From Paenibacillus sp. PvR098 (GTDB lineage Bacteria > Bacillota > Bacilli > Paenibacillales > NBRC-103111): 64,000 nucleotides of DNA. Under the pieces are notes generated by a model. That model had not been told where the DNA came from and searched no databases. It saw nothing but the letters and a program-made list of their open reading frames with translations. The number at the start of each line of letters is the position of its first letter. Position 1 is the stretch's first letter. Positions 16,979-26,300 of this stretch are shown here, in pieces. A program made the translations under genes and the position numbers. The DNA is taken from positions 3,838,501 through 3,902,500 of the forward strand of contig NZ_JAFIBU010000001.1 in the NCBI RefSeq assembly GCF_017833255.1, written 5' to 3'.

Positions 16979-17575
16979 CAATAATTCACCCATTCCCTGA
17001 GGGTGGGCAATATTGTAGTGAATCTTGATAGAGCCATCTTGATGGACTTCTATCTTATGAATGACCTGATGAAGCAATTGTTTTAGAACTTGCTCATCAT
17101 CAATGTCAAGCTGTGCAAACAACGCAATTTGCTTCTGAAAGGCACGGAATTGCTCTTCCGTGTCTTTTTGTGTTTCGAGAATGGATTCCAGTTCCGCTTT
17201 ACGTTTGGCAAGGGCTTGTTGTTCTGCCTGAATACGTTGATTTTGGGCGGTAACCAGTTCAAGGGTAAGAGCCTGATTAGAGAAGAGGGTGATAAGTCCC
17301 TGTACATTCTTCTCTAACTGTTCTTGTTGCTTATTCAGCTTGTGTAACTCTTTGATTAGAGCGGATTGTTTTAGACCAACATTCCCTTTCACAGCATCGA
17401 ATAGCCTGTCCAATCTGACGTTACTGCCAATCAGTTCCTTTAGGTCATTCTTCACCGCCGCGAGTAACGTATTATAGCCGATGATGTGGGAAGAACAGAA
17501 CGCCTTCCCTCGTTTCACGTAACCACAACAGACGTAAGCCCCATCCTGCTTCTTTAGCCTATCAAGCTTATACCA
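16967..17575 (-). pseudogene. Truncated large serine recombinase (C-terminal part only)
   Basis: The readable frame (WYKLDRLKKQDGAYVCCGYVKRGKAFCSS and onward) matches the recombinase zinc-ribbon tail and the long coiled coil of large serine integrases: CCGY and CSSH residues, then about 110 residues of Q/E/K-rich heptads (LHKLNKQQEQLEK, AEQQALAKRKAELE) and a C-terminal IEVHQDGSIKIHYN strand pair. The N-terminal catalytic serine domain and DNA-binding domain are missing: the frame is closed by a stop at 17576-17578 and the sequence then changes to the unrelated plus-strand excisionase-like gene. It cannot catalyse recombination alone. It shows that this element was once moved by a serine integrase, or that a second element inserted here. 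Confidence 0.8.
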
Positions 17576-17594
17576 CTACAAGGGGGAACAGGAT

Positions 17595-17778
17595 ATGAAA
17601 GAAATATTGAGTCGTAAAGAAGCCGCCAAATTTGCAGGAGTAAGCCCAAGAACGATTCTGAGAGCGATACAAGCACGTCAGCTTGACAACTGTTAAGATT
17701 GGCGAGGGTAAGACCTGCTCTTACATGATAAGCCGCTCAGCCGTTACAGAATACATTCACAGAAGGGGGCGAAGGTAA
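17595..17778 (+). pseudogene. Excisionase-like helix-turn-helix gene with frameshift
   Basis: After GGGGGAACAGG the ATG at 17595 opens MKEILSRKEAAKFAGVSPRT, a MerR/Xis-type winged helix start. The frame stops at LDNC. One base out, the expected continuation appears (TTVKIGEGKTCSYMISRSAV, ending in EYIHRRGRR) up to TAA at 17776-17778. One inserted base near 17,685-17,690 explains both halves; restored length is about 60 residues. Its stop overlaps the start of the next gene (TAATG), so the two were translationally coupled. In integrative elements such proteins direct excision or regulate the integrase. It is non-functional as read unless the frameshift is a sequencing error. Confidence 0.65.
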
Positions 17779-18847
17779 TGACAGGTAGATTCATACTATA
17801 CCACAACGGATTCTACTCCCTTCCGAATGAAGTAGCATGTTGTAGCCGCCTAACAGGGGATTCATTGAAGTTGCTTGGACTTATTATGAATCGGGTTAAT
17901 ACCGCCCATTCCCAAGTTCCAACAAAAGTTGCCATGTCGAGACTCCTTCTAAAGAGGTTATTCGGGAACAAAGATGACAAAACAGTAAAGAACTACGCCG
18001 AACGCTTGAAGCAGTATGGATTCATTGAAGCCTTCTCTATGCAGAGAGGGGACAGCGGCGAGTTCGTTTTCAGTATCGCTGACCGTCCTGAAAATAATCC
18101 GTTCGTGCTACTCAGTTATATTGAAAATGAAGTGATTGCCAACACTGAGTTACAGGTAGGACAGGAAGCGGATAGCTTGCTAGTAGCCTTTACAGCCGCC
18201 GTACAAGCCGTAGAACATGTTATGCTCCTAGGCTAAAGAACGCCGCTGAGAGCCAACGCGAGACGATTCTAACAGCCTATCGCAGTTACCTTAGTGATGC
18301 ACTTCAAGCCGATGGGAGGGCTTGCATAGGGACTAGACAAGCTAAGCCTAAGACTAACAAAACCGTCAAGTCTTCACCGACTGTGACCGCTTTACCCGAT
18401 GATGTTCAGTCATGGTCATTAGCTGACTTCGTGTCTTGCTTCCTCCAAGAATACAGGAAGGTTACTGGAAAGAATCATAGCACTAGACAGAGCCAAAAGA
18501 CTGGTAAAAGTGTTGAGGATTGCATCAAGGAATTACAGCATCATTATAGAGACGATGAAAGAGCCATGCAAAAGCCAACGATGAAGAAGCACATCGAAGC
18601 GTTCTTTGTGAACTATCCGCCGACTGATAAAATCACCCCAACCGCATTTCTAATGGCTGATTGTGATGCGCTTTATAATGTCCAACGCTACCTAGAGACG
18701 GGAAGCAAACATACCCCGTATGAAGAACGGTCATTCAAAGACAAAAAGAGTCAGGCAGAATTGAAAGTGCAGCAAGCTAGGGAAGATAACGTGCAGAGTT
18801 CGCAAAGAGAAGAAAAGCAAGAGCGTCAGTTCAAGAGTTTTGATTAG
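17778..18847 (+). pseudogene. Replication-initiator-like gene split by a frameshift
   Basis: Frame 1 (17778-18236) begins MTGRFILYHNGFYSLPNEV and contains a winged-helix-like stretch (LTGDSLKLLGLIMNRV, then KTVKNYAERLKQYGFIEAF). It ends LLG-stop. The next frame is open across the break (RLKNAAESQRETILTAYRSY) and runs to 18847 as a basic, glutamine-rich C-terminal region (MTALPDDVQSWSLADFVSCF and onward). A one-base change near 18,205-18,235 would restore about 355 residues. The order, a DNA-binding winged helix coupled to an excisionase-like gene and followed by phased repeats, suggests a plasmid- or ICE-type replication initiator; no named Rep family was recognised, so a regulator is also possible. 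Confidence 0.5.
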
Positions 18848-18887
18848 TTCCTTGAACGAATCAAGGCAATGTAATAACAAGGCGAAA

Positions 18888-18977
18888 GGAAAATAAATTC
18901 CTTCCACAAGGAAAAATATTTCCCTGTACATGGAATTTATTTTCCCTCCAATCAGATATTCATGGAAATATTTTTCC
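18888..18977. repeat. Four phased 14-bp iteron-like sites (candidate replication origin)
   Basis: Sites GGAAAATAAATTCC (18888-18901), GGAAAAATATTTCC (18910-18923), GGAATTTATTTTCC (18932-18945) and GGAAATATTTTTCC (18964-18977). The third is the exact reverse complement of the first and the fourth of the second. Start-to-start distances are 22, 22 and 32 bp, about two, two and three helical turns, so all lie on one DNA face. They sit in very AT-rich DNA 40 bp after the replication-like gene. Confidence 0.7.
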
Positions 18978-19113
18978 TTCTTATGCTCATTTTCCCTAGA
19001 TAAAACCTAGAGATTTTGCTTCCCTAAGAACTTACCTTAAAGAAGAGAGAAGAACTGAGAACAAGTAGTACAGCACCACGGGGTAAAGTTCTCCCTTAAT
19101 GTATGGCGGCTAA

Positions 19114-19302
19114 TTAAGTTCGGACAGCTTTACTATCATAACTTCCAGTTCCCCAACCTCCCCTAATTTCCGATTGTACCAAGTGTGGCACAGCCGCCTT
19201 TATCATAGCTTTTACTGAGCCGAAGCGTTTACCAGTAAAAGGATATACGGAGTTTGGCTTTACCTGTTCACTCAATTCACAAATGGACAGTCTGAAAGCC
19301 AT
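19114..19302 (-). CDS. Possible small basic protein
   Basis: 62 codons on the minus strand. The central part (SVYPFTGKRFGSVKAMIKAA) has protein-like composition, and the product ends in a Gly/Ser-rich tail (IRGGWGTGSYDSKAVRT). No ribosome binding site precedes the ATG; a TTG at codon 11 is an alternative. No family is recognised. It might be a small element-encoded protein or chance. Confidence 0.25.
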   Translation of the reverse strand: MAFRLSICELSEQVKPNSVYPFTGKRFGSVKAMIKAAVPHLVQSEIRGGWGTGSYDSKAVRT

Positions 19303-19331
19303 TATGGGGCTGTATAAGGTCTTATAAAGGC

Positions 19332-19362
19332 AGAGCCACCCACAAAGAGGGAGGCTCTTTTG
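19332..19362 (+). terminator. Terminator-like hairpin
   Basis: AGAGCC (19332-19337) pairs with GGCTCT (19353-19358), with ACCC/GGGA inside, followed by TTTT. No intact plus-strand gene lies directly upstream, so it may be a relic of the element. Confidence 0.5.
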
Positions 19363-19508
19363 CTATGCCCTACAGGGCTTATACGGCTTCTTATTTGACC
19401 CCCACCCAGTGCCGAATGAAATGCAATTTGTTGTCGCGGCATAGTTTACCTTCGTCTGCTCCATACAAAATTTTGATGAATTCTTGGTACGTACAGTAAC
19501 TTAAGAGC

Positions 19509-19970
19509 CTATACTTTTATACCTCGGAATCTAAAATTTCCATAATCAATTACAACAATCTCTCCATCTTGCTTCAAACGCACATTTTGATAATTTGGTC
19601 TGCCCTGACGAGTCAGAATCTCATATGGAATAATTCCATTTTTCCTAAACTTTGCTCTTAGTCCGTAAAGTTTCTTTCTATATTCTTTGGATTTCGGAAG
19701 GTCCCGATTAAATCTCGTCATTATTATCCATTTATATCCATTTTCAAAGTCAATAATATTGGCAAGATGCTTTCTTACAGAAGGTGAAGACGAACGATAT
19801 GTGATTACTTCCCTCTTATTGCTCTTTATCCCATACTTTGATTTCGCAACTTTCTTTACATTACCGTTACCAAGGTCATATACAATTCGTCTCGCACCTA
19901 TCCCAATGACTCTTTTACCTTTGATATGGCTTCCTATTTTTTCCATAGTTCTAGCTACTGTCACCCCCAA
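19509..19970 (-). CDS. Minimal protein-kinase-like-fold protein
   Basis: About 153 residues (TTG start at 19970; an ATG at 19946 gives 145). The pattern resembles a shrunken protein-kinase or phosphotransferase fold: a glycine loop GIGARRIVYDLGNG, a lysine-bearing strand VKKVAKSK, a glutamate in KREVITY, a hinge KWIIMTRF, and the late motif NVRLKQDGEIVVIDYGNF, which places an Asn before and an Asp in the IDYG position like the metal-binding DFG. The canonical HRD sequence is not obvious and the domain is only about half the normal size. Such short kinase-like proteins are known on phages and plasmids. It is AT-rich and lies inside the decayed element without partners. Catalytic activity is uncertain. 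Confidence 0.45.
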   Translation of the reverse strand: MGVTVARTMEKIGSHIKGKRVIGIGARRIVYDLGNGNVKKVAKSKYGIKSNKREVITYRSSSPSVRKHLANIIDFENGYKWIIMTRFNRDLPKSKEYRKKLYGLRAKFRKNGIIPYEILTRQGRPNYQNVRLKQDGEIVVIDYGNFRFRGIKV

Positions 19971-20682
19971 AATGAAAAAAATCTAATAGTTCCCTCATTT
20001 TATGACGCTATTGAGCGGTATGATTGGACAAAACAACAAAAGCCCCATAATCGGGGCGTTATAAGTTCATGTTCATGTACTTTCACCAAGGTTTACTTAC
20101 CGCATCAGTAGTCTTATGTCACACCCCAAAAATGTACTTGAGCAAACACCATTACAGCGGACACTAAAATTTGTTTTCACTGTCTACTCGGCACATGTGG
20201 AAACGGTAATATTGATGGTTCGAAAATGAGATGTAGCAGGTTGTTGTTCTGTTTATTCCTAATGGAATGAACAGGACAGCGATTTAACGATGTAGACAAG
20301 GCTTCGTGATCACTCATTAAAGGGGGAGATGCGAGGACTTAAAGGAACAAGGTGTATACATCAAATGAAAATTACCAAAATAAATCCGTTTGTCGCGTAC
20401 TTGGAAGGAAAAAACTTGCTGATTTATTAAGCGAGACTTATTCACGTTAAAATTCCTATAGAACAGATAATATTTGCACGTACAAGACGTGGAACAAATC
20501 CGTGATTGACCTGTGCGTGATACTTTCTTTTTTTCATGAGTCTGATGGAGGATAAACATATAGAGGTAGATCACCGGTTATAACAATATACCTCTATCCC
20601 TATTTCTTTTGAAATAAAGCAACATAATTTGATAATTCACGTCTAATTTAACATGAAGAATTTTAATTAGAGAGGCGAGAAG
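19971..20682. other. Non-coding part of the element
   Basis: 712 bp without a supported gene. Contents: an AGCCCC/GGGGCT hairpin at about 20041-20056, a CACATGTG site at 20192-20199, and an imperfect inverted repeat CTGTTTATTCC/GGAATGAACAG near 20247-20274. Short frames around 20,320-20,560 (for example one reading LGRKKLADLLSETYSR) may be gene debris. Nothing was recognised with confidence. Confidence 0.45.
20192..20199. repeat. CACATGTG site 3
   Basis: Octamer in CGGCACATGTGGAA; the 13-mer CGGCACATGTGGA is identical to site 1. It lies between the kinase-like gene and the exported-protein cassette. Confidence 0.6.
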
Positions 20683-21275
20683 GTGGAGAGAATACCAAAG
20701 ATCCTTCTTGGTACGATGGTTGTCGCTTGTATAGCCTGCATTGGTATATCAATAAACATAAAAGAGGTTTACGCATACAAACCTTTGTCTAAGCAAGAAC
20801 TAGGGAAACATATGACGCAGGAACAGAAGACGATGATGGAGTTTCAAAAAAACTATTTGAGCGTCATTGACCAAAAATTTGGTGCATTTAGTCAGGACAC
20901 TCGTCTAGCTAACTACGGTTCAATTCATATCGAAAGAGAGAATGGCAAACCAAAAATAGTTCTTAGTATTAGTAAAGATGATGATGTATCAAAAAGCCTG
21001 GTTCAAGAAATAAAACAAATCGTACCTTCAGATGTTCTGAAAATAAGAAAAGTTAAACATTCAAAAAGTGACCTGAAGGGCAACAATCACGATTGGAAAA
21101 TTATGTGCATTTAATAAGGGCCGACGGAGCGAAATCAATCAGTAATGCCATCAACGAAATAGATAATACGGTTGAGCTTACAGTTGATTATATATCTCCG
21201 GAAACAAAGCAAAAGATTCAACAAGAACTTGGTGGAGATGTAAAATTTATTATAGATCCCAACGCAGTAAACTAA
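20683..21275 (+). pseudogene. Exported protein gene with a frameshift
   Basis: GTG at 20683 follows AGAGG. Residues 1-32 form a signal peptide (ILLGTMVVACIACIGISI, then VYA-YKP). The mature part runs through GSIHIERENGKPKIVLSISK and stops at 21114. The frame one base away continues with VHLIRADGAKSISNAINEID and onward, ending FIIDPNAVN at 21275, and reads as the second half of the same protein. A single-base change near 21,075-21,095 would join them into about 197 residues. The two halves look like two small alpha/beta repeats. No named family is recognised. A lipoprotein gene follows 75 bp downstream in the same direction, suggesting a two-gene exported-protein cassette. Confidence 0.6.
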
Positions 21276-21350
21276 GTTTAACACGGCAAAGCAATTACAA
21301 TTATTATGGCGTATCGATATATACACTTCATCCCCAAAAGAGGAGCAGCC

Positions 21351-21743
21351 ATGGATGTGAAAAAAATAATTGTAGCTATTTTAATAATACTTACCTTAAG
21401 CGCTTGTAGTAACCAGTCTCCACAGCAGTGGAATGTAGATTCTGCTATAAAGGCGTTAAATTCAAATGGTTTACAAGCCGAGAGGCTTCCTTCCACTTTA
21501 GTTGCAATAGAGAAAGAAACATTTAATAGCTTAACCCCCAGTGCAACATTGAAAACGAAGGAGCAGCGTTACATTAACGTGTATATATACGCTTCAAATG
21601 AACAAGCAACACAGGCTTTAAATGAAATGCTAGTAAAGAGAAAAGATGATGGAACACAGGGGCATATTTCAAAAAATGCTTTATTTGTACATTTTGATGG
21701 GGGTTTTTCTCAGAGTGAGAAGAAAGCAATTGAGAAGCTGTGA
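21351..21743 (+). CDS. Small lipoprotein of unknown function
   Basis: 130 residues starting at ATG 21351 after GAGGAG (an in-frame ATG at 21306 has no ribosome binding site). The N-terminus is a lipoprotein signal peptide with lipobox LSAC, so the mature protein would be anchored by Cys near residue 19 on the outer face of the membrane. The rest is a compact alpha/beta domain (YINVYIYASNEQATQALNEM). No family is recognised. It lies beside another exported protein gene inside the decayed element; entry exclusion or surface modification would be guesses. Confidence 0.7.
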   Translation: MDVKKIIVAILIILTLSACSNQSPQQWNVDSAIKALNSNGLQAERLPSTLVAIEKETFNSLTPSATLKTKEQRYINVYIYASNEQATQALNEMLVKRKDDGTQGHISKNALFVHFDGGFSQSEKKAIEKL

Positions 21744-22011
21744 GAAAACCAGCATCGGCGAAGCTATAGGATAAAAGCACTGTCATTACCGTTGGGAGGA
21801 TCAGCGGAATATTGGCCTGATCGCTGGGAAGATTCCGCTTTCAGAAAAGAAACAGAGCCTTTAGAGAGAAATGTGAAAAGCTGATGACTTCGTATCAAAG
21901 GACGGTCAGACTCAAGAGAGTGACTTTGTGAAGTGAGGCATTGCTTGGTGGGTCTTCTGTACGGCGTGGGATTTATGGACAATTTCATAAAAACGGATTT
22001 GGAAGAAGCGA
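21744..22011. other. Degraded sequence of the element
   Basis: About 270 bp following the lipoprotein gene. It contains broken reading frames and no supported gene; composition shifts to higher GC, suggesting a different source from the AT-rich DNA to its left. Confidence 0.4.
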
Positions 22012-22290
22012 AGATCGGAGGGGGGTGTTGTAACCGTCACGACACGCAGCGCGCTTGTGAAGCGGTTCATGGAAACCGAGGCTTCAATGGTTTTTGTTGG
22101 AGAGGAGCTTGTCGGCGAAGAGGGAACGGATGAAGAATGGGAGCGCATCATCGAAGAGTTGAGGCGCATTAGCCTTCAGATTCGGATTGTTTACTTTTGT
22201 CATCGACCGGCCGATGATCTATTCCTAACGAAGCTGACCACCCTCGCTGTGCATGCAAATCTGCGAGCATGCAACAGAGCAATATATTGA
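22012..22290 (+). pseudogene. Gene fragment, possibly of a CpaE/type IV-like ATPase
   Basis: An open stretch without a proper start reads VVTVTTRSALVKRFMETEAS, then VFVGEELVGEEGTDEEWERI and RIVYFCHRPADDLFLTKLTT, ending at a TGA. The alternation of beta-strand, acidic helix and beta-strand is like a receiver-type domain of CpaE-like pilus or conjugation ATPases, but this is a weak resemblance. The fragment is cut at both ends. It supports the view that the element once carried transfer or surface functions. Confidence 0.35.
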
Positions 22291-22591
22291 CGCGTCTTCT
22301 TTGCACTAACGGGACACGATAGCATAACGACACTAGGCTGCCAACATTTTCGGCAGCCTGTTCAAGTGTACCAATTAAAGTATGTTAACATAACCAGTAA
22401 AACAGGGTATCCCTCTGTGATATGTTAGCAGACATGCCTAATAACCCTCTAAAGTTGCCAACGCGAAAGGTTATTCAACTGGAATTATGCTATGCGAAAA
22501 TTTTTTACTAGTTATAATATCGCGTATATCCAGTGGATAAGCTTATTCGCACATGTGATCAGAGGCACTTTATGAGGCTTTCTTACCTTCC
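22291..22591. other. Right edge of the inserted element
   Basis: Contains the stem AGGCTGCC/GGCAGCCT near 22334-22360 without a T-run, AT-rich DNA with no gene, and the last CACATGTG site 35 bp before the second yuiH-3'-end copy. Confidence 0.45.
22550..22557. repeat. CACATGTG site 4
   Basis: Octamer in TTCGCACATGTGATC, about 35 bp left of copy B of the yuiH repeat. It is the least conserved of the four in its flanks. Confidence 0.5.
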
Positions 22592-22709
22592 AACGGGTAC
22601 TTTAACTAATGCTCGGTGATCCGTTTAAGGAGCAAAGGTACGATTTTGATTGAAAGGTGCATAAGAAGAACTCACTTGGCAACAAATCTGAGTGAGTTCA
22701 TTTTTTTTC
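22592..22709 (+). repeat. Copy B of the yuiH-3'-end/terminator repeat (putative right attachment side)
   Basis: Encodes MLGDPFKEQRYDFD-stop, the same C-terminus as the yuiH-like gene but with synonymous codon changes (TTT for TTC, AAG for AAA, GAG for GAA, TAC for TAT). The 35 nt at 22642-22676 equal 14385-14419. The matching terminator (GAACTCACTTGG.../CTGAGTGAGTTC, then eight T's) follows. Resemblance to the coding sequence fades upstream of the AACGGGTAC at about 22592-22600. Confidence 0.8.
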
Positions 22710-22754
22710 GACAAGCACTTTATAAAAGTCTATCAATGGTTTTTAACATTATCA

Positions 22755-23190
22755 TTATACCTTTTTATTGTAGCCAAGCTGATTAAGGCCGCCAATTTAA
22801 GTAAGTATCCGTAGCTGGGTGGTAAAACATAAAAGTGCCTGTTGAGCCCGCATTACCCCACACATTATATTTTTTCGGCATGAATATGGGAACGATTTTA
22901 AAATTCATTAGTCCATAGCCATAATCTATACCCATAAAAAACTACGCCCAATCCTTCATCTTTTCAAAAGTCTCTTCTTTCAGAATCTCGTGTTGAGCCA
23001 ATGCTTTCATAAACTTAAGCCGGTCCGCTGTAGTAGAAACAATACCACCCCCGGCAAACATAATGCTCAGACTCCGGTATTGTGTAATATCAGTATTTCC
23101 TCCATATAACCGGCCTAGAGGGTATTCGCTTTTTACCATGAGTTCGGAGTAATGAGCAATCGAAGGCTGGCCAAGCCCATATCATGCAAT
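22755..23190 (-). pseudogene. Degenerate serine hydrolase (beta-lactamase-like family)
   Basis: Minus-strand remains of the C-terminal half of a class C-type serine hydrolase. Readable pieces are DMGLASLRLLITPNS, then after a frameshift MVKSEYPLGRLYGG and a stretch ending EKMKDWA. An in-frame TAG at 22942-22944 is followed by MGIDYGYGLMNFKIVP and NVWGNAGSTGTFMFYHPATD, and another frameshift precedes GLNQLGYNKK. The GNAGSTGTF motif is the usual H/KxG region near the C-terminus of these enzymes. The catalytic SxxK half is absent. It lies between copy B of the yuiH repeat and the hybrid kinase gene. Confidence 0.75.
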
Positions 23191-23377
23191 GGATTTCCTG
23201 TGTTTATTTCCGCTAACATATAGGTATGTAAACCTGATCATATTACGGAAGGAATAAATTATAAAACATACGGAGACGGAGAATAAGCGATAATTGGAAA
23301 AGGATTTACAAAGGAATTGTGCTCCAATAACTCGAATTATGTTCGTTAGCAGAGAGGTGTTTCTGAGGAGAGTCAGT

Positions 23378-26300
23378 GTGGAAAAGCATTGGATTACGAA
23401 GATCGTCAGTTTATTATTAGTCATCATTGTCCCCGTCTGCTGGTATATCCAGAACATGGATTCCCTGCACGACAGCCCGCGGGCATCCGCAGGAACCATT
23501 GATTTATCGGACTGGGACTTTGCGGCAAACGGTACTGTTCTTCTGCGCGGAGAGTGGGAGTTTTACCCGAATCAGTGGATTGCCCCGGGGGAGCCAGGCA
23601 CATCACGCCCGCAGCAGAAGGGGGGCCGGCATGAGTCTTCAGGTTTCATATCTGTACCGGGAAAATGGGACAAGAACATATCGGAGGATGGGAAGCGGGG
23701 CCCGTTCGGCTTTGGCACTTATCGGCTGCTGATCCATCTAAATAACGATCAAGAGAAGGTTTACGGAATCCGTACCACCAATATCCGGATGGCAAACCGG
23801 TTGTTTCTTAACGGGCAGGAAGTCGGATCCAGCGGCAATCCTGGCTCATCGCCGAACCAGGAGAGGGCCGATAACGTTCCATACACCGTGTTTGCCGCCC
23901 TTTCAGGCAGTACGGTGGAAGTGGTGGTACAGGTCTCTAATTTCACCTATTCATCGGGTGGGGGAATGGTTTTTCCTATCGAATTTGGGGACCAGCAATC
24001 GGTGATGAGAAGCCGGGAGTTCGCGTTGTTTTATGATGTGCTGACCTCCGCGGGTTTTTTACTCCCCGCTATTTACTTTTACCTGCTTTACCGGATGCGC
24101 AGGCAGGACCAAGCCTTATTTCATCTTGCCTTTTTTTGTCTTTTTGCCTTGATTTATGTGCTTACCCATGGGGAAAAGCTGGGCGCGGCCATATGGCCCG
24201 GGCTACCGTATGAAATCGTGCTGCGGCTTCAGCTGATTTCGTCGACATTTGCCTATTTTTTTCTTCTTCGCTATGTGGCAGCCACCGTTCCGCTGCCTGC
24301 GCATCGCAGGGTGCTTCCACTGTTTACGATTGCCGCATCGTTTTTGGTGCTGTCGGGTTCGGTTCTCCCGACAGAGATTTTCACACAATGGGAGGTGCAG
24401 GCCCTCGGTTTCGGATTTGCGAGTGTAACGTACGTGCTATATGTCATATTGATCGTAAGCTGGCGGCAGACGGGGGGGAGCGGATTTTGGGTGTTGGTCA
24501 GCCTTCAGAGCATTCTAGTCATTATCCTGGTCAATATCCTGTATTTGCTGGGTGTAGATTCCGGTCCCATGGTGATGATGTACGAGCTGCTTCTCTTTGT
24601 TTTAGCACAGGCTCTGATACAGGCCAAGCGGTCCGCTCAATCCTTCAAGGAAGTTGAGCAGCTGTCGCAGAAGCTGCTAACGCTCGACGGATTAAAGGAT
24701 GAATTTATGGCGAATACCTCTCATGAACTTCGAACGCCGCTGCACGGGATCGTAAATATGGCACAATCGATGATTGAAGGCGCGGCGGGAAAGCTCAATC
24801 CCGAACAAAAAAAGCAATTATCAGTGATCGTCTCCACCGGTAAACGATTGTCTTCGTTAATTAACGATATCATCGATTTTGCCAAGCTGAAGAACGGAGA
24901 CATTGTCTTGAAACGCGATGCGGTAGATTTCCATTCTGTCGCCCACTCCGTGCTCGAGATCACCCAACACCTGATAGGGAAGAAGGATATTCGCTTCGTG
25001 AAGGAATGGCCGGCCGATTTGCCGCGGATTGATACCGATGAGGAGCGGCTGCAGCAAATTTTGTATAATTTGCTGGGTAATGCCGTGAAATTTACCCGGC
25101 AAGGGGAAATACGGATTAAGGCGGAAGCGTTCGGGGGACAAGTCAAGGTATCCGTTGCGGATACGGGGATCGGGATTGCGAAGGAGCGATTTGAGGACAT
25201 ATTCAAGTCCTTCGATCAAGGCGGCTCTGCGGTTCACCGCGAGTATAGCGGAACGGGTCTGGGTTTGAGCATTACGAAGAAGCTGGTTGAACTTAATGGC
25301 GGCAGACTGTGGGTAGATTCGGAGCTGGGGCGCGGCTCCACGTTTTATTTTACTCTGCCGGCTGCGAAGGACCGCATGCTGGAGCGTAGGCAAATACACG
25401 TTCCGGTTAAGGAAGAAGCCCCGCTTGAGCTTGCCCCCGTTGGGGCGCCGCCTCTGATGGAAAGCAGGGGAACTGGCGCAGGCTGTGTGTTGATCGTGGA
25501 TGACGATCCAGTCAACCTGCAGGTGCTGAATAGCTTATTATCCGTGGAAAATTATGAGATTATGGCCATCGACAATGGGGCTGACGCCCTTGAGGCGCTT
25601 ATTCGGGGCCACAACGTTGATGTGGTTATCGCCGACTGGATGATGCCGGGGATGACCGGAATTGAGCTCTGCAAGGGAATTCGCGATCGGTTTTCATTAT
25701 CCGATCTGCCGATCCTTATGCTGACGGCAAGAAGCCGCCCGCAGGATCTCGAGCTGGGCTTTCAAGCCGGGGTTAACGATTTTTTAAGCAAGCCGGTAGA
25801 TGCCATAGAGCTGCGGGCCCGCGTTCGGACTCTGCTGGAGCTTCGCAGGTCGGTGCAGACTTCGATCAGGACAGAGATGGCCTTCCTGCAGGCGCAAATT
25901 AAACCTCATTTCTTATATAACGCATTAAATACAATTATTGCGACCTGTCCGATAAATCCGGATCAAGCGGTACATCTGCTGTTGGAGTTGAGCCAGTATT
26001 TACGAAGCAGCTTTGACTTTCAGAATCGGGATCAGCTGACGCCGCTGCAGAACGAACTGGAGCTGGTCAAATCATATCTGTTTCTGGAGAAGGCCCGTTT
26101 CGATGATCGGCTTCAAATCGAATTTGAAGTCGATGAATCGCTCCAAGCCCTCATTCCACCTCTCAGCATCCAGCCGATCGTGGAGAATGCAGTAAAGCAT
26201 GGCGTGATGCAAAGGGCGAAAGGAGGTTTAATCGAGATAAAGGTGCAAGGGACGGAGGACGGGTTTACGGTGCTTGTCCAAGACGATGGAATCGGAATCC

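Larger units (their letters stand above)
18848..19508. other. AT-rich non-coding stretch of the element
   Basis: Holds the four phased sites, then TTTCCC-rich DNA to about 19,040 and a terminator-like stem (AGAGCC 19332-19337 with GGCTCT 19353-19358, then T's). A 62-codon minus-strand frame at 19114-19302 is listed separately. Nothing else is recognised. Confidence 0.5.

Noticed and set aside
18888..18977. Reading the 14-bp sites as a CRISPR array
   Set aside because: The repeats are too short, alternate in orientation and have spacers of only 8, 8 and 18 bp; no cas genes are present.
20317..20574. 85-codon minus-strand frame in the mobile element
   Set aside because: Its composition is unlike a protein and there is no start signal; the region looks like gene debris on the plus strand.
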